Below are positions 56,150 through 64,000 of a DNA stretch of 64,000 bases, piece by piece. The notes beneath the pieces are model-generated. The model was not told the DNA's origin and did not search any database. It saw nothing but the letters and a program-made list of their open reading frames with translations. The DNA comes from Dipteris shenzhenensis (lineage: Eukaryota > Polypodiophyta > Polypodiopsida > Gleicheniales). A program made the position numbers and the translations under genes. Location of the stretch: the NCBI GenBank assembly GCA_047967505.1, contig CM106538.1. One strand, given 5' to 3'. Every line of letters begins with the position of its first letter. The stretch's first letter is position 1.

Positions 56150-56710
56150 AAGTTAGCCATGTCTCCACAATCAAATGTAGCTCTCTTGGAATAATGTGTT
56201 CCACATGAAAATGTCATCCATATGACCATAATGCATTATACTTTTTGTACTACACAAGGAAAATCATTAAAACAAATAGGCATGATATTTATAGAGATAA
56301 TTACAGCCATGATCAAAGCAAATTAAAAAGTAAGAAACCTACATGTAGATCACATCCTCGTGCAAACTCCCAATGTTGTTCGGTTACTATGTCTCCATCA
56401 TCTTCGGCTTGATGCCAGAGCTTGTTGTAGCCAAGCAGGTGACATGTCTTTGGGGAGAAGTGCAAGGGAAATCATTAAAACAAATAGGCATGATATTTAT
56501 AGAGATAATTACAGCCATGATCAAAGCAAATTAAAAAGTAAGAAACCTACATGTAGATCACATCCTCATGCAAACTCCCAATGTTGTTCGGTTACTATGT
56601 CTCCATCATCTTCGGCTTGATGCCAGAGCTTGTTGTAGCCAAGCAGGTGACATGTCTTTGGGGAGAAGTGCAAGGTCGTATCAATATGGTTGCATCCTGT
56701 GCCTTGCTCT
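56150..56710 (-). pseudogene. Second CACTA TnpD fragment with a 208-bp duplication
   Basis: The stretch aatgtcatccatatgaccat near 56,210 and tgatgccagagcttgttgta with gtgacatgtctttggggaga match the CACTA region 42,160-42,420 in order and orientation, with moderate divergence. 56,260-56,467 is repeated at 56,468-56,675. It is therefore a relic of a related transposase gene (border of the DUF4216 and preceding exons). Confidence 0.72.
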
Positions 56711-57179
56711 AGATCTCCTCCTAGCTATTGCTCTTTCCTCTTTTTTTGGACAAAAAAGTTATATTTTTATAAACATTGTATTCAAAATTTTTGGACTTGT
56801 CTAAAGTCCAATTCTAGAACTTGACTAAATTGACTAAATACAAGTCCAAAATTTATGAATATCATACTCCCATGGTTTTTCCCCCATATATTTCAAAACA
56901 AATATTGCAATATCTCTTGTATATAGTAATTTTGATCTTAGAAACAAGATCTCTCTTTGAGAGATGGTGTACATATACACCTTCTTGTTATTGATATTCA
57001 CAATTAAAATATTAACCAAAACAATTAAGCCAACACTTTACACACCCACTTGCATAGAGTAATTTTGATCCTTAGACACTGAGAATTGAAATATTAAACT
57101 AAAATAATTAAGCTAAAATATTCCCCATTGAAATATTCAATTGAAATAATCGATATTTTCCTTTACAAATTCAAAGACC

Positions 57180-57980
57180 AGAAAGAAAGTTTGGCTGAGG
57201 ATACCGTCAAGAGTTTATGCAGGAGGTATCCCAATCTAGAACAATAATAGTTCGCTAACACAGGGGCAAAGACAAAGATTATCAGTATCCTTGCCAATAA
57301 GAGGTCTTTGCCACTGGTCGACATTGCCAAGACAGAGGAAGGACAACCACCAAGGGGCCAGCCACACACCGCTCCTAAGCTTGAGTGGAAGAAATCCATG
57401 ATGCTAGCAAAAGAGGACCCCAGTCTGTAGGACATGGAGGCACGATGGATCCAGATGGAGCTATATGGATCCTCACATTTTGGAGCAAGAGGTATTGCAT
57501 CATGGGAGGCCCAATTTGTAAGTATTGATCTCAAATTATATTGTGTTTATGTAGTTTATTAGGAGGTTATTCCTTTGTTCTAACCCCTCTGCAAATTGTG
57601 TCATCTTGCATCTTGATATTGTGGGCAGATACCCTACTCCTGCCAAGATAGCCTATCATCATGGACATGGCAGGTGATCTACTTGGAGGAGACTTGGAGG
57701 CACTTCTATGACAAGGGGTTGATTACTAAGGACTAGTATAGCTGGGCTACTAGAATGCCCATACAGGTATTTAAAAGTACTTTAAAACTTCAATGTTGTA
57801 AATAAAGATTTGATTTTTCACACATTGATACATGTTGTCCCTCGTTTACAAGCTCTTAGGGGTATTGAAGAGGAAGAAGACGAGGGTATTGAAGAGGAGG
57901 AAGAAGGCAACAAAGAAGGCTCCAAGGGTGGCGAGAGTGGTGATGGGAGCAATGATGAGGATGCCTCCTCTATTGGAATA
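57180..57980 (+). pseudogene. Unrecognised gene with acidic C-terminus, cut by a copia LTR
   Basis: Exons run to 57,517, then 57,629-57,765, then 57,860 onward, with GT-AG borders. They read PLVDIAKTEEGQPPRGQPH, DMEARWIQMELYGSSHFGAR, QVIYLEETWRHFYDKGL and a glutamate run (GIEEEEDEGIEEEEEGN). TAG at 57,428 and 57,734 fit glutamine. The gene ends exactly where the LTR begins. The position beside TnpD relics suggests the second gene of a decayed CACTA element; this is inference. Confidence 0.5.
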
Positions 57981-58322
57981 TGAAGCCAAAGTGAGTCAAA
58001 AATGAGTGTACTAGGTGTCTAGTAGGTGTTTTATAGTCTAGTGAGTCCTATGGATGCCACGTGTCATATTGGGAGTTATCCCATATGCATAGGTGTTCAT
58101 ATGTGTGTGTGTGCTCTTATATAAGAGCTGTACTTATCTAGTGTCAAATCAATCAACTATTAAGCTACAAGCTCTTTCCTCTTTCGTCTACATGTGAGTG
58201 ATCTCATTTTTGTTCATTGCTTTAGTCATTTCATTTCCATTTCATTATGTCTCTGTTTGAGTATCACTTCCTCTCTCCCTAGCCTACCCTCTCTCTCTCC
58301 CTCTTTCTACCATGCTCCTTCA
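57981..58322 (+). repeat. Copia 5' LTR
   Basis: It starts TGAAGCC and ends CTCCTTCA, with imperfect inverted termini. TATA-like tatataag lies near 58,128, and a pyrimidine-rich end is followed after two bases by a primer binding site. The unit is 342 bp. Confidence 0.75.
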
Positions 58323-58324
58323 AG

Positions 58325-58337
58325 TGGTATCAGAGCC
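58325..58337 (+). other. Copia primer binding site
   Basis: TGGTATCAGAGCC matches the initiator-methionine tRNA type, as at 30,410. Confidence 0.9.
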
Positions 58338-59428
58338 TCCCTTCCTACCTTCCCCTTCTTCTTGCTCTATCTAGAGGATGAGAGAAGCCCACAAATGGAA
58401 GCTCCCCTCTCCTCTAAGGTAGAGCCTCCCTTCCCTTAGCCTCTCTCCAGTGTCCTAGTGATTGCTCGTGGTCCTTGTTTGTGAGTTCAGCTCACTCCCG
58501 CATCAGTTCGTGGTTCTCCCTCAGCATTGGTAGACATTCCTCATCAGTTGGTTGCCAAAAACTTGTTTTCGAGCAATCCAGCCGCTATTTTTTTACCTTT
58601 TGAGGTCCGATTGGCATTTTTTGACATTTTGGCACTGCCCAAACATAAATGATCTTGTCTCGCCTGTAAACTCGTACAAATGTATGGACGTCCATACAGA
58701 CCTCTACAGGTGGATGCATGACAGTGCTAGAAGTCCGTACAGCTTGTCAAAAGGCGATTTTGAGCAATTTTAGGCTACTTTTTGGCATTTTTTGCTTAGA
58801 TTTGGACTCTCGTGACCTCCACCAATGATTTGAGCTTCCCAAGCTTACCCACAAGTCATTTCGACCATACCAACACTTTGATACATTGACTTGAGGCTTT
58901 CGACAATAGGGAATACTCTTTTCACACCTCATCATCTCAGACATTGCGATATTGTGGTGTTTGACTGTTTCGAATAGCCAAATATCATTTCTCTAATCTC
59001 GGTACACTTCGGTGACTACTTCGATTGGTGTGCCATCTCTGCTACTCATTGCCTCTTCTATGCATTTGATGATTCTCCAATCAGCACATTGAGAGTCATG
59101 ATGTGATCTCCCTTGATAGCTGTTCCTATGGCCTTCATTGACAAATCATTTGAGGGCATCCTTGCCTGGTTCTTCACCGGCATACCTCTTTGCATCAGGA
59201 TGTGCACACTCTTGTGCGGTAGCTACTTTGGGCACATGGGTTCTCTACCCTTGCTATGCATAAAATGAATGAAATATATTTTTACTACTTTCTTGTTTGA
59301 GTCAAGGGTACTCTTTCTAGGTGGTCCCCCAAAATGAATGCAAATAAATTATGTGTGTTGAGTCAAAGGTTCTCTATCTTGGATAGTCCTTCTAAAAAGA
59401 TGCATTTTCCTATTTTGTTTTGGTCTCT
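58338..59428 (+). other. Non-coding sequence after the copia primer site
   Basis: A gag frame is not present. A frame from about 58,396 stops after 14 codons. The block near 59,255-59,390 (gtcccccaaaatgaatg, ggatagtcctt) resembles 2,255-2,300 and recurs in tandem here. The element looks non-autonomous or rearranged. Confidence 0.5.
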
Positions 59429-60171
59429 CATTAAATGATTCATAAACAAAAACGTGGTCATAAGCTCACAGTAATGTTATTCCTCGTAATTGTAGCAAGA
59501 AAGTGTTAATAATATTGCGACAATAAAAATAAACCTATGTCAAAAACTACAGAGGACTTCGGTAATAATAGTCCCTGATAGCTTATTGAAGTACAAGAAT
59601 GTTTTAGGGTCAAATAGTTGCCCATAATATCCTAGCATGCTTTTATGATCAATAGCATCAGGGCATCACTCATCATGTATAAAGAAAGGTAACGTATATC
59701 TCAACTACGAAGTTGTGACTGGGTACATTACAGCCCCTGGGTATTCAAGAAATCCACCAAGTAAGGGATCCCGGGGTACAGAATATCGTGGTAGTTATCC
59801 TATTGAAAGCAGATTTAACATAAGGCATAAGCATTAACCTGAGTTCATCTTGTGGAAGTCTTCCCACAGTCGCTCGAAGTCCCTCATACACCTTGAACCT
59901 CCTTCTTCCTATGTTTTCTCTCGCAATTGCTCACGGGGATCGTGTGGAGCAATAAAGTATGCATGTTGCTTATGACACTTAGAGCATCAACTTTGTAGGG
60001 CGATCGGAGATCGTTTTTCGTGGCCAAATGTATGATGCTATGATTATTTCAAAAATAAGGTATCTCTTGCCTACCGTGACCGATTGCGGCCGAAAAAGAA
60101 CAACTAACCATATCTAGCTCTTCTGATATGCATCAAAGGCTAAGCTAAGTTATTCGTCGAAGGGATGCACA
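59429..60171. repeat. Direct duplication, copy 1
   Basis: From cattaaatgattcataaaca to gggatgcacaatttc it matches 61,217-62,365, apart from a 404-bp segment absent here. On the minus strand it carries exon-like reading (CMRDFERLWEDFHKMNSG), shared by both copies. Confidence 0.85.
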
Positions 60172-60310
60172 ATTTCAAAGCCAATTATAGCTTCATGGAC
60201 TCTTTGGGGGAACATTGTCATAACTTCTTGGCATGCTTGTGAAGGGGCTAATAGTGGATCCTCATACCCAAGTTTGGTGAGGTCCATGAACCAAGTAGGT
60301 GCCTGGGGGA
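59870..60310 (-). pseudogene. Unrecognised minus-strand gene fragment
   Basis: After a 3' splice site (ctgtctcccccag, minus) at about 60,304 the reading is APTWFMDLTKLGYEDPLLAP, CQEVMTMFPQRVHEAIIGFE and HPFDE. A TAA at a glutamine-compatible codon follows, then LSLAFDAYQKS. Further down come LREKT and CMRDFERLWEDFHKMN. The last part recurs in copy 2, but the first exon does not. No family is recognised. Confidence 0.4.
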
Positions 60311-61216
60311 GACAGAAACAAAACCATTAAATTAGGATCTTTGTCATCCCAATGAGCTTGTTATGGTATGTGTTGCCTATTAGAACAATAAGATCTATTT
60401 CCTCCCTACTACACATCCCTTGTTTCCATTTCTTACAAGAAGGCCCTTCTTATTGCATGCAACTTCATTCCTATGCTGTCCTTGCACTCTATACTGTACC
60501 ATATACATTAGAGCAATGTGTTCCACACTTGTAGTTGCTGTTCTTATATATTTTTGACTAGACAGATACCATCAATACTCATTTTGCAAAGCCAATATTT
60601 TATATATACTTGTAACTAACCTCCATATATAGAAAAAGCAAAATTCAAATATTGTCTTCTCCATAGTTCTTTTAGTCTGTCCAAGAAAAGGACTCATCAA
60701 AATCATCCATTAATTTAGCTTTGTTTGTAAAATAACCAAGTCACAGTGGACCGCCTCGTATCTAGATCTATGGGACCACCCAATAGGCATCAAAATGTGT
60801 CATATTGCCTTTGAGGGTTATCCCCAAGGGTTCTTCCATGGTAAGTGCTCATGATCTGAGGACCATTGTGAATTGGTCTGGTCTGCCCGTAAATATCATC
60901 TCAGTGTACATCCTTTCTATCAAAAAGTCAAGGTAAGTGGCTGGACTCACCTGTATCCATCCATAAGCACAGCATGTCAAAACATGAACCTAATGCAATG
61001 TGGGACTATAGGCTTCATGGCCTAGCCACAGTTGTCATCCTTGTCAACCCCAACAATTTTAAGAAGGAAACATTGCTAGTGATGATTTTCAACAAGCATT
61101 AATGATCTTTCTATTGAACTCTTATCATTTCTAAGGGGTATTAAAAACCTTCTTCACACCGAAGTCCTTAAAGGTCATAAGGTATGTGACTATTTACTAT
61201 CATCATATCCTCATTT
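60311..61216. other. Spacer between the duplicated blocks, no gene recognised
   Basis: Only short frames occur, the longest 60 codons at 60,352. No repeats or termini are evident. Confidence 0.5.
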
Positions 61217-62365
61217 TGTCATTAAATGATTCCTAAACAAAAACCTAGTCATATGCTCACAGTAATGTTGTTCCTCGTAACTGCAGCAAGAAAGTGTTAA
61301 TGATACTGTGATAAAAATAAACCTATCTCAAAAATTGCAAGGGACTTCAATAATAATAGTCCTTGATAGCTTATTAAAGTACAAGAATGTTTTAGGGTCA
61401 AATAGTTGCCCATAATATCCTAGCATGCTTTTATGATCAATAGCATCAGTTCATCTCCATTCTTCCAGTGTAGCCCAAGAGGGAGACATAAGCCGATTAT
61501 GAGTACATCAATCATGATTACAAGCCCCACTTCATCAATATTTTTAGATAGCTTAAGAGGAAAAAAAGGTATAAGTACATCCTCCTGTGATCAGCTACAT
61601 CTCAGCACCACATCAAACCACACAGTTCTTCGTAGAAATATAAGGGGCTTCCATTATTTATTATACGGGCTCAGTTCGAGGGAATATGATGTAAATACAA
61701 AGGTCCCTAGCTAAGAAGTAGCCTGCTTACAGTTTGAACAAGCCAAACTAGCATATACAATCATAAATCCGAGGTTAAATTAGGGAGCTTGAGCGTTTCA
61801 GTCATCAACCATAGCGTGGAGCCTGCTATCATAAGTGGTTGAGCAACACTTGGGCATCACTCATCATGTATAAAGAAAGGTAATGTATATCTCAACTACG
61901 AAGTGGTGACTGGGTACATTATAGCCCCTAGGTATACAAGAAATCCACCAACTAAGGGATCCCCGGGTACATAATATCGTGGTAGTTATCCTATTGAAAG
62001 GAGATTTAATGTAAGGCATAAGCATTAACCTAAGTTCATCGTGTGGAAGTTTTCCCACAGTCGCTCAAAGTCCCTCATACGCCTTGAACCTCCTTTTTCC
62101 TATGTTTTCTCTCGCCACTGCTCACGGGGATCGTGTGGAGCAATAAAGTATGCAAGTTGCTTATGACACTTAGAGCATCAACTTCATAGGGTGATCGGAT
62201 ATCGTTTTCTGTGGCCAAATGTGTGATGCTATGATTTTTTCAAAAATAAGGTATCTCTTGTGCCTACCACGACCCATTGCGGCCGAAAAAGAATGACTAA
62301 CCGTATCTAGCTCTTCTGATATGCATCAAAGGCTAAGCTAAGTTATTCGTCGAAGGGATGCACAG
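61217..62365. repeat. Direct duplication, copy 2, with a 404-bp extra segment
   Basis: It matches copy 1 up to gatcaatagcatcag (61,448) and again from ggcatcactcatcatg (61,853). The extra segment 61,449-61,852 has no terminal repeats or coding domain. The minus-strand frame 62,058-61,864 (PYIKSPFNRITTTILCTRGS) is better open than its copy 1 counterpart. Confidence 0.85.
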
Positions 62366-63840
62366 TTTCTTCGTCGGTATTTCAAGCGCTCTTTTACGTG
62401 CTAAATCCTCTGGGATTCAGCTCTCCTAGATCTTAATGGAAGTCCTTGCTTCTTCGTGCTCCTGGAGCTTTATACTCATTAGAAGCAAATGCCTTGCTTC
62501 AGGTCAGGTCGTCGACTAGGGACTGGGGCGCTATCTTATTTTGGAGTGTATATGGACTATGCACTTAGTGTTGCGAGCTAGGTTACTTCTGATCTACAGA
62601 TACAAGGTAACACAGAAGTAAGCGAATGGTTCCAAACAGGTCATAAAGTAGTTGTAGGAGTTCGTCTCCTTTTTTAATCCGGGCTCTCCTTGCGATAATG
62701 GCCAGAGGGTAACTCTGAGACTCCCATGTCCTCGATGCCTGGGGGTGGCATCTCGTGGCAGGTTCCCTCGTTCCGAAGCAAAGGGAGGCTGTTCCAACGT
62801 CTGGCTTCGGCTAAGCAAGTTTCAGAGCTAACGTGAGCCTATGTTGGAAAGACGACGAGGGGGAGGCGGGTTGCAACGCAGTAGACCTTAGAGAAGCAGC
62901 TTCTGTCTTGGCTGCGGGCTTGCAAAGTCGCAACCACTAGGTATGGGCGCATGCAAGATGGCCATGCGTCATTGCTACTCGCTTCATCAGGCTCATGAGA
63001 GCCCTCCGCTGTTGTTTTTGTGTTCTGCGTCTCCCATGCAAGCTTTGTTGTTGGAAGAGCTTCAAGAAAGGGAGGGAGGGCGATGCCATTCCATGGTAGT
63101 GCGGGAGCGGGGGGGAAATATTGGATCTGTGGCACTTACGTGTGCACCCTCCATTTTGTGGAGAGTGTGCTTCAAGGGTCCTCGGTAGCAGTGAAGAGCC
63201 TTGTCAAGGGTAGGTTGTCATGCTAGGGTCCTCCTTTTGTGCACAAGAGCTTGGAGCTTCTTGGAATCCAGTCCGTCGAAGATTTCAGGGAGATTACAGT
63301 TGGGTCTTCATAGGCATCTCTAGGCATTGGGCTCAAGGCACCTTGGATTCCGTCTGGGGTGGTTTCTTGGACTATCCGTTGGAGGCTTTGCAAAGGGTGG
63401 GAAGGCGGGAGGAGGGATTTGTTTGTGCCCTCGTGCTCATGTACTATGCACTTTCTATAGGCTCCATTAAATCATACTCATGCCACCTATCTTGGGGGTT
63501 TCTTTTCTTCATTGCCCATGAGTTTCATGGGGAAATGGGGGCGGTGGTGGAGGGCTTGGTATGAGCGGCTCCTCTCCATCTCCAGTCCTACCCCCTTACT
63601 TTAGTCAAATATCATCCCTTAACCATAGCGTACTTTTTGTGCTCTATTTTACTAGGCCTAAAATGTTATTTGGATCCCGGGATTTAGTTGATGCTCTTCC
63701 GCCTCTTTGAGGGGGTCCATCATGGGGGTTTGTAGATGCCCCTAGTTTTTCGATTAAATGTCCCCTTTAATTATTCCCTTTGTAGTTGATCCTTTATCCG
63801 GAAGCGAGTTGTTCCATCCATGGGATCTCGATGGGGATCA
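62366..63840. other. Unassigned DNA with several open frames
   Basis: GC content appears higher than around it. The 114-codon frame at 63,220-63,564 and the minus frame at 63,135-62,839 carry no recognisable domain. No LTR, TIR or splice pattern is clear. Confidence 0.4.
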
Positions 63841-63857
63841 AGTCCCTTCCCTCTTGG

Positions 63858-64000
63858 GGGTGGGTGTGTGTGTGTGTGTGTGTGTGTGTTTAAAATAAAA
63901 AACCTTTTAATAGCATGGTGCACAAAGCTCAGATAAGGGTAGATAAAAAATTATTTATTACATGGTTGTTCATGCAAAGTGTAAAACATTATAATGCCGA
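63858..64000 (+). repeat. (GT)n and 5' end of a third R copy
   Basis: After a (GT)n tract to 63,890 the sequence taaaataaaaaaccttttaa with catggtgcacaaagctcag matches the R 5' end at 32,285 and 35,511. It shows that R copies start with a TG tract. The rest is outside the window. Confidence 0.75.

Overview
The window is nuclear DNA of a land plant, built almost entirely from layered transposable elements. This is shown by Ty1/copia and Ty3/gypsy retrotransposons with plant-type primer sites, a complete CACTA DNA transposon, LINE fragments, GT-AG introns and one intron-containing plant amidase gene. Several protein families look more typical of non-seed plants (fern or lycophyte) than of flowering plants. 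That is an impression from memory and is not proven here.

Layout. 1-4.2 kb: end of a copia element with its 3' LTR, a dispersed repeat E, a 60-bp minisatellite, a second LTR and an unrecognised multi-exon gene. 4.4-5.8 kb: a second unrecognised gene. 6.08-6.28 kb: a foldback MITE. 6.47-7.58 kb (minus): a histone H3-like gene with a very long tail carrying three copies of the H3 tail motif, broken by five stop codons but with no frameshift. 7.86-11.3 kb (minus): a transposon-like multi-exon gene carrying two nested hairpin/TIR elements. 11.3-15.3 kb: six consecutive unrelated tandem arrays. 15.4-18.78 kb (minus): pol of gypsy element A, split by the complete gypsy element B (18,782-29,403, plus, Tat-type with dual RNase H). 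A resumes at 29.4-29.8 kb. 29.8-31.4 kb: fragments of copia RT, LTR, PBS and gag. 31.4-37.3 kb: two 1.8-kb direct repeats R flanking an inverted copy of E. 37.5-40.3 kb: CT-rich DNA and two opposed LINE pieces. 40,907-47,709: CACTA transposon with ACT target duplication, inserted in an array of short palindromes. 47.9-49.3 kb: a degenerate gene of a family I associate with DUF7869. 49.5-52.0 kb: an apparently intact five-exon amidase, the only convincing host gene. 52-64 kb: microsatellites, a second TnpD fragment, an acidic gene cut by a copia LTR, a 0.75-kb/1.15-kb direct duplication with minus-strand exons, and the edge of another R copy.

How it fits together. Nesting orders the events: A, then B inside A; the acidic gene, then the 57.98-kb LTR; the palindromic array, then CACTA. 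A cross-cutting signal is that about thirty in-frame stop codons found while reading the broken genes are nearly all TAG, TAA or TGA where glutamine or arginine is expected. This is the footprint of C-to-T change, most simply decay of methylated cytosines. The most unusual object is the H3-like gene.
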